Part shown: piece by piece, positions 24,427 to 31,949 of the stretch
How positions within the stretch are numbered: the first letter of the stretch is position 1
Layout: every line of letters begins with the position of its first letter
Source: an uncultured Bacilli bacterium
Lineage (GTDB): Bacteria; Bacillota_I; Bacilli_A; RF39; UBA660
DNA: 34,004 nt
Direction of reading: 5' to 3'
Assembly: GCA_947599755.1 (NCBI GenBank)
Contig: CANQFO010000003.1
Location: 1 to 34,004, forward strand
Program-made: the position numbers and the translations under genes
The notes under the pieces: generated by a model
The model's database searches: none
What the model was told of the DNA's origin: nothing
The model's input: the letters and a program-made list of their open reading frames with translations, nothing else

Positions 24427-24873
24427 ATGAATATAGATTTAACCCCATTATATAACAGAACACAAAAAGAAATAGAAATAAACAATACATACCAAATTCC
24501 CCAAAGTTATTATCAAAACAGTACAGTAAAGAAAATAAAAGATTTAAAAGTAAAAGCAAAGATATCTCTTTTAGATTCCGATGAAAAAGAAGAACCAAAA
24601 GAATATATTGAAGCAAGGATAAAAGGAATTTTAATATTAGAAGATTCTATCTCCTTAGAAAACATAGAATATCCATTTTCTATAGATTATGACGATATTT
24701 TAGAAGAAAATTGTAAAAAAAATGAAAATACACTTGATATATTTCAATTTTTATGGGAAAATATTGTACTAGAGATCCCCTTACAATTTACTAAGGTAGA
24801 AGATCTCAGTAAATTTCATGGGGATGGATGGAAATTAATTAGCGAAGATGAATTAGAAACAACTAAGAATTAA
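24427..24873 (+). CDS. yceD: YceD/DUF177-family ribosome-related protein
   Basis: 148 residues from the ATG at 24427; AAAGGTGAT ends six bases upstream, so the in-frame GTG at 24418 lies within the ribosome binding site and is rejected. The sequence shows the DUF177 pattern: an N-terminal NIDLTPLYNR, a central KGILILEDSISLE beta pair, an EIPLQF motif near the C-terminus and GDGWKLISEDE at the end. Bacterial YceD proteins are linked to 23S rRNA accumulation and are almost always encoded just upstream of rpmF, as here. The usual Cys-rich motif of the family is reduced to a single Cys. No separate promoter is visible, so it may be read through from the fibre operon. Confidence 0.82.
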   Translation: MNIDLTPLYNRTQKEIEINNTYQIPQSYYQNSTVKKIKDLKVKAKISLLDSDEKEEPKEYIEARIKGILILEDSISLENIEYPFSIDYDDILEENCKKNENTLDIFQFLWENIVLEIPLQFTKVEDLSKFHGDGWKLISEDELETTKN

Positions 24874-24910
24874 TTGAAAGAAATCAAAGACGATGAAAAG
24901 GAGTGATAAT

Positions 24911-25123
24911 ATGATGAAATTAAACATTCAAATGTTCGCAGTACCTTTCCGTAAAGTATCAAAAACAAGAAAAAGATTAAGAAGAAGTCATAATGCTATG
25001 GAAATACCAGGAATGACAAAATGTCCTACATGTGGAGAAATGATTAAACCACATAGAGTATGTAAAAATTGCGGAAATTACAAGAAAAAACAAATTATAG
25101 AACCAAAAGAGAAAACAGTATAG
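24911..25123 (+). CDS. rpmF: 50S ribosomal protein L32 with Prp-like N-terminal extension
   Basis: 70 residues from the ATG at 24911, chosen because AAAGGAG ends seven bases before it; the in-frame ATG at 24893 overlaps that ribosome binding site, and the internal ATG at 24932 has none. From residue 10 on the protein is ordinary L32: AVPFRKVSKTRKRLRRSH, GMTKCPTCGE and HRVCKNCGNYKKK. Four Cys (38, 41, 51, 54) form the zinc ribbon. The first nine residues, MMKLNIQMF, are not part of normal L32, which begins Met-Ala-Val-Pro. They resemble the cleaved L27 leader of Firmicutes (consensus near LKLNLQFF before Ala), a substrate of the Prp protease. It follows yceD closely and ends at a terminator. 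Confidence 0.93.
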   Translation: MMKLNIQMFAVPFRKVSKTRKRLRRSHNAMEIPGMTKCPTCGEMIKPHRVCKNCGNYKKKQIIEPKEKTV

Positions 25124-25146
25124 AACTAAAAATAGTTCTTTTTTTA
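25122..25146 (+). terminator. Rho-independent terminator after rpmF
   Basis: AGAACTA (25122-25128) pairs with TAGTTCT (25133-25139) around an AAAA loop and is followed by seven T. It overlaps the rpmF stop codon and is the first terminator visible after the fibre-operon promoter. Confidence 0.88.
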
Positions 25147-25207
25147 TGATGAAAAAAGAAAATAAAATATCAAGAAAAAATCTTCTCACTTTCTAAAACC
25201 ATTCATC

Positions 25208-25236
25208 TTGCGTCAATAACCAATCAATTATATAAT
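25208..25236 (+). promoter_or_regulatory. Sigma-A-type promoter of addBA
   Basis: TTGCGT (25208-25213), a 17-base spacer and TATAAT (25231-25236). The start site would be near 25243, only about nine bases before the addB ATG, so the leader is nearly absent and the GGTGAT ribosome site would lie at its very start. Confidence 0.6.
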
Positions 25237-25251
25237 AAAGATGGTGATAAA

Positions 25252-27609
25252 ATGTTAGAAAAAAAACAAGAAGAAACGATAATTGTATGTCCTAATGCAG
25301 AAAAAATAAAAATTTTAAATCAACAAGAACAAGAGCAAGAACTTCGTCAAATAAAATTTATGACCAAAGAAGAATTTAAACAATCCTATTTTTTTACATA
25401 TGATGCCAAAACATATGAATACTTATTAAAAAAATATCACTATAATTTAGATGTAATCAAAGTATACTTAGAAAATCTATATGTAATCGATGAACATAAA
25501 AATTACAAAAATGAAAAACTAAATTTTTTAAAAAATTTAAAAATAGAATTAAAAGAAAACAACTTACTAGAAGAAAATCATCTTTTTCAATCTTATATAA
25601 AAAATAGGAAAATTCAAGTAAAAAATTATTATGATTTAGAAAAATACGAAGAACAAATGCTAAAAACAACCCTATCTTACAAACCAAAGCCAATCTTGAA
25701 AGAAGTTATAGAGTACGAAACACTTGAAGAAGAAGTAAATGGAGTTTGTTTAAAAATTATACAATTATTAAAGCAAAAAGTAGATATAAATAAGATTTAC
25801 TTAACTAATATTACAGAAGAATATAATTATACAATAGAAAAACTATTTTCATATTATCATATTCCCATTAATCTAAAAACCAATACATCAATTTATGGAA
25901 CAAAAGTAGTAAAAGATTTTTTAAAAGAACAAAAATTAGATTTAGAAAATAAAAATAAAGCAAAAATCAATAAGAAATTGATTAATATATTAGCAAAATT
26001 ATCAAATATTGAACAAGATTCAGAAGAATATAAAATTCTTTTAGAAGATGAACTAAAAAATACCCTATATAAGATGAAAAAATTTCAAAATGCCATACAA
26101 ATAAAAGATTTATACCAAGAAACATTTACTGATGATGAATATGTTTTCGTATTAGGATTTAATCAAGATGTATTACCAAAATTAGATAAGGATACAGATT
26201 ATATCAATGATGCAATAAAAGAAGAAGTACCCCTATATTCAACTAAAGAAAAAAATAAACGAAAAAATTTAGCATTAACAGAAATTTTAGGAAAAATTAA
26301 AAATTTATTTTTATCTTATAAATTATCCTCTCCATTTCAAACATTTTATCGTTCTAGCTTAATTAATGATCTAAATTTAAAAGTAATAAAAGAAGATCAA
26401 GAAACTTATACATATTCTAATCAATATAATAAATTAAGATTAGCCGAAAAACTAGATTTATATTATTTATACAATGAAATAGATCAATCATTAAAAACTT
26501 TGTATACACATTATCAAATTCCATATAAAAGCTATAAAAATGACTTTACAGGAATAAAAATAGATAAATACTTAGAAAACTTACCTTATCCTTTAAAATT
26601 ATCATATACATCATTAAATACCTATAATGAATGTAAATTTAAATATTACATAAAATATATTTTAAATCTAGAACCATATACAAAAACCTTTGCTACTTTT
26701 ATAGGATCTCTATATCATAAAATTTTATCTCTATATCAAAAAACAAATTTTAATTTTGAAGAAGAATATAACAAATACATAAAAGAACATGAGTTAACAT
26801 TAAAAGATAAATTATTATTAAAAAAGATTAAAAAAGATTTATTAAAATTAATTGATATATTGAACCAACAACAATTAATAACTGGATTTGATAATTTCTA
26901 TTTTGAAAAAAAAATAGAAATCCCAATTAAGCAAAGTATTTCAGTAATATTTACTGGATATATTGATAAAATTATGTATTATCAAAAAATAGAAGATACC
27001 TATTTTTCTATCATTGACTATAAAACAGGAACAATTGATACACATATTGAACCGATGAAATATGGACTACATATGCAATTACCAGTATATTTATATTTAA
27101 TTCATTATTCAAAAGTATTTTCTAATCCAATTTTTACAGGTATATATTATCAAAATATTTTATTTAATTACCCAACATGGAATAATAAAGACTTACAACA
27201 ACAAGAAAAAGAAAAATATATGCTTCAAGGTTATTCAACAGAAGACATTACAATTTTAGAAAAATTTGATTCAACTGTAGCAAAAAGTGAATACATAAAA
27301 AGCATGTCCTATAATGAAGAAAAAGGATTCGGAACATATAGTAAAATTTTAAATAATGACACACTATTTGAACTAATCCAATTTACCAAAAACCATATCG
27401 AAGAAAAAACAGAGCAAATATTAGCAGCTGATTTTAAAATTAATCCAAAAGTATATGATGGAAAAAATATATCTTGTGAATATTGTAAATTTAATGATTT
27501 ATGCTATAAAAAAGAAGCAGATATTACATATTTAGAAAAAGTAGAAGATTTATCATTTTTAGGAGGAACAGATCATGGCATGGACAAAGGAACAGCAACA
27601 AGCAATTGA
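25252..27609 (+). CDS. addB: AddB-like subunit of the AddAB helicase-nuclease, shortened
   Basis: 785 residues against about 1160 in Bacillus subtilis AddB. The C-terminal nuclease domain is intact: LSYTSLNTYNECKFKYYIKYIL (first iron-sulfur Cys, near residue 460), YIDKIMYY and IIDYKTG (metal-binding Asp and catalytic D-x-K, near 570-595), and CEYCKFNDLC (Cys742, 745 and 751). Together these four Cys form the AddB 4Fe-4S clamp. The helicase-like part keeps a late motif (LGFNQDVLPKL, about 301) but starts after the usual Walker A; residues 1-15 have no GxxGxGKT. So it is a nuclease/scaffold subunit without its own ATP binding. The gene overlaps addA by 35 bases. The complex repairs double-strand breaks and degrades linear DNA. 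Confidence 0.85.
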   Translation: MLEKKQEETIIVCPNAEKIKILNQQEQEQELRQIKFMTKEEFKQSYFFTYDAKTYEYLLKKYHYNLDVIKVYLENLYVIDEHKNYKNEKLNFLKNLKIELKENNLLEENHLFQSYIKNRKIQVKNYYDLEKYEEQMLKTTLSYKPKPILKEVIEYETLEEEVNGVCLKIIQLLKQKVDINKIYLTNITEEYNYTIEKLFSYYHIPINLKTNTSIYGTKVVKDFLKEQKLDLENKNKAKINKKLINILAKLSNIEQDSEEYKILLEDELKNTLYKMKKFQNAIQIKDLYQETFTDDEYVFVLGFNQDVLPKLDKDTDYINDAIKEEVPLYSTKEKNKRKNLALTEILGKIKNLFLSYKLSSPFQTFYRSSLINDLNLKVIKEDQETYTYSNQYNKLRLAEKLDLYYLYNEIDQSLKTLYTHYQIPYKSYKNDFTGIKIDKYLENLPYPLKLSYTSLNTYNECKFKYYIKYILNLEPYTKTFATFIGSLYHKILSLYQKTNFNFEEEYNKYIKEHELTLKDKLLLKKIKKDLLKLIDILNQQQLITGFDNFYFEKKIEIPIKQSISVIFTGYIDKIMYYQKIEDTYFSIIDYKTGTIDTHIEPMKYGLHMQLPVYLYLIHYSKVFSNPIFTGIYYQNILFNYPTWNNKDLQQQEKEKYMLQGYSTEDITILEKFDSTVAKSEYIKSMSYNEEKGFGTYSKILNNDTLFELIQFTKNHIEEKTEQILAADFKINPKVYDGKNISCEYCKFNDLCYKKEADITYLEKVEDLSFLGGTDHGMDKGTATSN

Positions 27610-30600
27610 TGAAGAAGGAAAAAATATCATTGTATCAGCTGGAGCAGGAAGCGGAAAAACCGCAGTATTAACAGAACGCGTAATAAGAAAAATAAAAACA
27701 GGAACCCATATCAATGAATTATTAATTTTAACATTTACCAATGCTGCCGCAGCAGAGATGAAATTTAGAATTAGAAAAGCCATTCAAGAAAATGTTGGAC
27801 TAGAAGAAGAATTAAATTTAATTGATAGTGCCTACATTACAACTTTCGACTCATTTTCTTTATCAATAGTAAAAAAGTATCATACAAAATTAAATATAAC
27901 CAATAAAATCAAAATAACAGATGAAGTAATAATAGATTTAGCAAAAAATAAAATTTTAGACCAAATTATGGAAGAAAACTATTTATCTCCAAAACAAAAT
28001 TTTACAAAATTAATAGAAGATTTTTGTTTGAAAGATGATCTAGAATTAAAAAAAAGTATTCTAAATATATATAAAAAAATAGAATTGAGATATGATAAAG
28101 AGAAATATTTAGAAACATATATAAATAATTATTATCAAGAAAAAAATTTAGATAAATTAACCAAACAGTATTTAGAATTAATTGATACATATAGACAAAG
28201 AATTGCAACCTTACAAAAAGAACTAGAACTCTATTTTGATGGAGATTTTATAGCCAAAATAGAAGATAGTCTAAAAAAAATGCAACAAGCAAAAACCTAT
28301 GAAGAAATTAAAAATAATCTAGAAATAAAATTACCAGTAGCACCTAGAGGAAGTGAAAACCAAGGAAAAAAAATCAAATCAACGATTTCTGACTTAATCA
28401 AAGAAATCAAAAAACTTTGTATTTATCAATCAGAAGAAGAAATGAAAACAGAAATAAAAAGTACAAAAGAAAACGTAGAAACAATAATAAAAATCATCAG
28501 TGAATTAGATAGGCGATTAACCAAAAAAAAGCAACAAGAAGAACTTTATAATTTTACAGATATTTCTAGATTAGCAATTAAAGTAGTAGAAGAAAACAAA
28601 GAAATAAGAAATGAACTAACCAATAGTTTTAAAGAAATTTTAGTTGATGAATATCAAGATACATCAGATACTCAAGAGAAATTCATATCATTAATTGCGA
28701 ATAACAACGTTTATATGGTAGGAGATATTAAGCAATCAATTTATCGATTTAGAAATGCAAATCCATATATTTTTAAAAATAAATATGATGCATATAAAAA
28801 TAGTGATCAAGGAATAAAAATTGACTTAGTAAAAAATTTTCGTTCCAGAAAAGAAGTATTAGAAAATATAAATTTACTATTTAATCAATTTATGGATGAT
28901 GAAATAGGAGGAGCAGACTATAAATCATCTCATCAAATGATTTTTGGAAATATAGATTATTTAGAAAAGGGAAGCACCCCCCAAAATTATAACTTAGAAT
29001 TATTAACTTATGAAAATCCCGAAAAACAAATTCAAAAAGAAGAACAAGAAGCTTTTATCATTGGAAAAGATATTATAAAAAAAATGCAAGAAAAATTTTT
29101 AATTTTTGATAAAGAAGAAAAAAAATTACGATCAGTTCAGTATAGTGATTTTGTCATTTTATTAGATAAAAGTAAACATTTTGATTTATATAAAAAAATA
29201 TTTGAATATTTACATATCCCCCTTACTATTTTAAAAGATGAATCATTAAGAAAAGATCAAGATGTATTAGCAGTTAAAAATTTACTAAAATTATTAATCT
29301 GTATTAAAGAAAAAAAAGAAGATGAAGAATTTAAATATAGTTTTACTTCAGTATCAAGAAGTTTTCTATATCAAACAAAAGATGAAGAAATTTATGATGA
29401 TATCATGAATAATCAATATAAAGAAAGTCCACTTTATAAAAAATGTTTATCTCTAATTCAAGAAATAGATAATGTACCTGCTTCAATATTTTTAAATCAA
29501 GTATTAGAAAGTTTTCAATATGAAGAAAAATTAATTACAGTTGGTAAAGTAAAATCATTTAGAGTAAGAGCAGAATATTTTTACAATTTATGTAAAAATT
29601 TTGAAGAAAAAGGAAATACTATCTATGATTTTGTAGAATATTTAGAAAATATTTTTGAGAAGGATTATGATTTAAAATTTCAAATAAAGGAATCAAGTAG
29701 TAACAGTTGTAAAATCATGACTATTCACAAATCAAAGGGATTAGAATATCCAATTTGTTATTTCGCAGGTTTTTCCTCTAGATTTAATTTAAGTGAGTTA
29801 AAAGAAAAAATTTTATATGACAATGAATATGAAATAATAATTCCATCAGTAAAAGAATACTATAAAGATACAATCGCAAAAACCCTATTAAAAGAACAAA
29901 CAAAAAAAGAAGAAATATCAGAAAAAATAAGACTACTATATGTTGCTTTAACCAGAGCAAGAGAAAAAATAATCATAGTAGCACAAGAGCAAGAAGAACA
30001 AGAAGAACAATTAGATATGGTGCCAATAATAGAAAGAAAAAAATACAACAGTTTCTTAGCAATCCTAAAAAGTATATATAGTAGTATACTTCCATATCAA
30101 AAACAAGTAGAAATTCAAGTAACCAAGGAATACTTAAACTTAGAAAAAGGAATGCAAAAACAAAAAGCATTAACTCTAGATCAAGATTTACTAATAGTAA
30201 AAGAATTAGAAATTTCTCCAAAAGAAGTAGAAGAAAAAAGTTATTCCAAAAACATTCTTCATATGATATCAAAAGAAGAAAATGACATGATGAATTTTGG
30301 AACAAAAATACATGAAATTTTAGAACAAATTGATTTTAAAGATTCCTCATGGAAAAAAGAAAAAATTTCTCCCCAAATCAAAGAAAAAATTGAAAAATTT
30401 CTAAATACAAAATTAATTCAAGAAAATATAGAAGAAAAGATCTATAAAGAATATGAATTTACAACGAAAGAAGACAATGAAAATACCCATGGAATAATAG
30501 ATTTATTAATTGAAAAAAAAGATAAATTAATCATTATAGACTACAAATTAAAAAATATAGAAGATGAAAACTATGATAAACAACTAAATGGATACCGAGA

Positions 30601-30688
30601 AGTCATGAAGAAAAAAACAAATAAGAAAGTTGAATGCTATTTATATTCTATATTAGAAGAAAGATTTAGAAAAATAGAAGAAATATGA
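27575..30688 (+). CDS. addA: AddA, ATP-dependent helicase-nuclease subunit A
   Basis: 1037 residues, somewhat shorter than the roughly 1230 of Bacillus subtilis AddA. UvrD/Rep superfamily 1 motifs are in order: Q motif WTKEQQQAI (3-11), Walker A AGAGSGKT (22-29), LTFTNAAAAEM, Walker B ILVDEYQDTSD (about 354), VGDIKQSIYRFRNA (about 382), MTIHKSKGLEYP (about 715) and LLYVALTRAREK (about 787). The RecB-like nuclease domain is at the end: GIIDLLIEKKDKLIIIDYK (about 973-991), with metal-binding Asp and catalytic D-Y-K. It acts with AddB in the cytoplasm on DNA ends to start recombination. It starts inside the addB coding region, indicating translational coupling. Runs of tandem Lys/Glu/Gln explain its AT-rich low-complexity spots. 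Confidence 0.93.
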   Translation: MAWTKEQQQAIDEEGKNIIVSAGAGSGKTAVLTERVIRKIKTGTHINELLILTFTNAAAAEMKFRIRKAIQENVGLEEELNLIDSAYITTFDSFSLSIVKKYHTKLNITNKIKITDEVIIDLAKNKILDQIMEENYLSPKQNFTKLIEDFCLKDDLELKKSILNIYKKIELRYDKEKYLETYINNYYQEKNLDKLTKQYLELIDTYRQRIATLQKELELYFDGDFIAKIEDSLKKMQQAKTYEEIKNNLEIKLPVAPRGSENQGKKIKSTISDLIKEIKKLCIYQSEEEMKTEIKSTKENVETIIKIISELDRRLTKKKQQEELYNFTDISRLAIKVVEENKEIRNELTNSFKEILVDEYQDTSDTQEKFISLIANNNVYMVGDIKQSIYRFRNANPYIFKNKYDAYKNSDQGIKIDLVKNFRSRKEVLENINLLFNQFMDDEIGGADYKSSHQMIFGNIDYLEKGSTPQNYNLELLTYENPEKQIQKEEQEAFIIGKDIIKKMQEKFLIFDKEEKKLRSVQYSDFVILLDKSKHFDLYKKIFEYLHIPLTILKDESLRKDQDVLAVKNLLKLLICIKEKKEDEEFKYSFTSVSRSFLYQTKDEEIYDDIMNNQYKESPLYKKCLSLIQEIDNVPASIFLNQVLESFQYEEKLITVGKVKSFRVRAEYFYNLCKNFEEKGNTIYDFVEYLENIFEKDYDLKFQIKESSSNSCKIMTIHKSKGLEYPICYFAGFSSRFNLSELKEKILYDNEYEIIIPSVKEYYKDTIAKTLLKEQTKKEEISEKIRLLYVALTRAREKIIIVAQEQEEQEEQLDMVPIIERKKYNSFLAILKSIYSSILPYQKQVEIQVTKEYLNLEKGMQKQKALTLDQDLLIVKELEISPKEVEEKSYSKNILHMISKEENDMMNFGTKIHEILEQIDFKDSSWKKEKISPQIKEKIEKFLNTKLIQENIEEKIYKEYEFTTKEDNENTHGIIDLLIEKKDKLIIIDYKLKNIEDENYDKQLNGYREVMKKKTNKKVECYLYSILEERFRKIEEI

Positions 30689-30794
30689 TTGGAATTTCAA
30701 AAAAAGAAGCCAAAAAAATCAAAAAATGACTCCTATTTATGATAAAGAAAAAGTATACGAATATAATAAAGACTAAAAAGGATATATAATCTCT

Positions 30795-30823
30795 AAAAGT
30801 ACAGAATAATGATGTACTTTTTT
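30795..30823 (+). terminator. Rho-independent terminator after addA
   Basis: AAAAGTAC (30795-30802) pairs with GTACTTTT (30814-30821) around an 11-base loop, followed by T residues. The 106 bases between addA and this hairpin hold only two very short reading frames (30685-30729 and 30727-30777) with no support as genes. Confidence 0.78.
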
Positions 30824-30903
30824 ATTGCCTCCATTCTATAATCTATTGATTTCATTTTTCAATTAAATTTAAAATTTTTTAAAATTTTTTGAAACGATAA
30901 AAA

Positions 30904-30932
30904 TTGACAAATATAGATAAAAATGCTAAAAT
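30904..30932 (+). promoter_or_regulatory. Strong sigma-A-type promoter with extended -10
   Basis: A perfect TTGACA (30904-30909), a 17-base spacer and TAAAAT (30927-30932) preceded by TGC, an extended -10. It drives the two helical-protein genes from 30966. Confidence 0.78.
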
Positions 30933-30965
30933 AAGCACCATATGTAAAAAAAGGGGATAAAAAAA

Positions 30966-31949
30966 ATGAAAATAACAACAATAGAAGAAAAAAATTCAAA
31001 AGAAGAAGAATTATATGAAGTGATTAAAAAAAATATTCAAGTAGCAGCAATGATGAAAAGTGAAATAGAACGCCTAAATATAGAAAAAGTTAACCAAGAT
31101 AGTCTCAAAAAGCAACCTGATATTTCTACAAATCCCAAAACAGATTATGATCACTCTTCTCAAACAGTTAATCAAGATTTTGAGGATGAAGTAAATTATT
31201 ACTTAGAAGAGATAAAAAAAATTTCCTATTCTCAAGATATGGAAGAGCAAATAAAAGAAATACTTCCCACACAAAAAAATTACCATTATCAAAAAATTGA
31301 TTTAAGAATTCAAGCAGAACTATTAAAAATAATTAAAGAGATTAATGAATTAATAATGGCAGAAGAAGATTCTATGACTATAGAAGATTTACAAGAATTT
31401 AAAGAGGAAATTAAAGAAAATCAAGCAAAAATCAAAATAATTAGTAAACTGCAAAAAATAACAAATATTCAAGAACAAACTGTAGAAAGAAATCATTTAA
31501 TTTTTGTTCCTACAGAAAATGGAAATATTCGTTTACTGGAAGAATTGAAAAAAATTGATTCTACTTATTATGAAGGATTCAAAGGTTTATTAGAATCAAT
31601 TAAAGATGGTAGTTTTAAAAATGTAAAAAGATTTGAGAGAGTCAATCGAAAGATGAGTGGAGTAAGTGAAGTAAAAGATTTTAAGATTAGAGTTGTCTTT
31701 GATAGAATTGGTCCACATGACTATGCAATTATTTCAGCATTTGTCAAAAAATCAGATATGGATAAATCATATGCAGAAACTTTACAAGAAAAAATATATT
31801 ATTACAGAAGACAAGCAAATAAGCTAAAACAACAGTTGAATGATGATGAATTTAGAGCAATGAATCAACGAACTGAAGAAGAAATATATAGAAGATTAAA
31901 AAATCAAAAAGAAATGAAAATTTTAAAGAAAGGTGAAATACATGATTGA
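30966..31949 (+). CDS. Coiled-coil protein with C-terminal ParE/RelE-like domain
   Basis: 327 residues, no signal peptide or membrane segment. Residues 1-170 are Lys/Glu/Gln-rich and mostly helical, with heptad-like stretches. Residues 175-280 look like a RelE/ParE toxin-type fold: a helix pair (ELKKIDSTYYEGFKGLLESI), then FKNVKRFERVNRKMSGVSEVKDFKIRVVFDRIG with the two central strands, and DYAIISAFVKKS as the third strand. RelE/ParE toxins cut mRNA or poison gyrase, but no antitoxin gene precedes this one, and the domain is joined to a long coiled coil. It could equally be a non-toxic use of the fold. The RBS AAGGGG supports the start. It overlaps the next gene by eight bases. Confidence 0.62.
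   Translation: MKITTIEEKNSKEEELYEVIKKNIQVAAMMKSEIERLNIEKVNQDSLKKQPDISTNPKTDYDHSSQTVNQDFEDEVNYYLEEIKKISYSQDMEEQIKEILPTQKNYHYQKIDLRIQAELLKIIKEINELIMAEEDSMTIEDLQEFKEEIKENQAKIKIISKLQKITNIQEQTVERNHLIFVPTENGNIRLLEELKKIDSTYYEGFKGLLESIKDGSFKNVKRFERVNRKMSGVSEVKDFKIRVVFDRIGPHDYAIISAFVKKSDMDKSYAETLQEKIYYYRRQANKLKQQLNDDEFRAMNQRTEEEIYRRLKNQKEMKILKKGEIHD

Noticed and set aside
24893..24910. ATG at 24893 as start of L32
   Set aside because: It overlaps the AAAGGAG site that serves the ATG at 24911, and the extra six residues do not resemble L32.
30685..30777. Two tiny frames (14 and 16 codons) after addA
   Set aside because: Lys-rich, no ribosome binding site of note, and no similarity recognised; probably background in A-rich sequence.
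31933..31941. GTG start for the large helical protein
   Set aside because: It lies within the AAAGGTGA ribosome binding site of the ATG at 31942.
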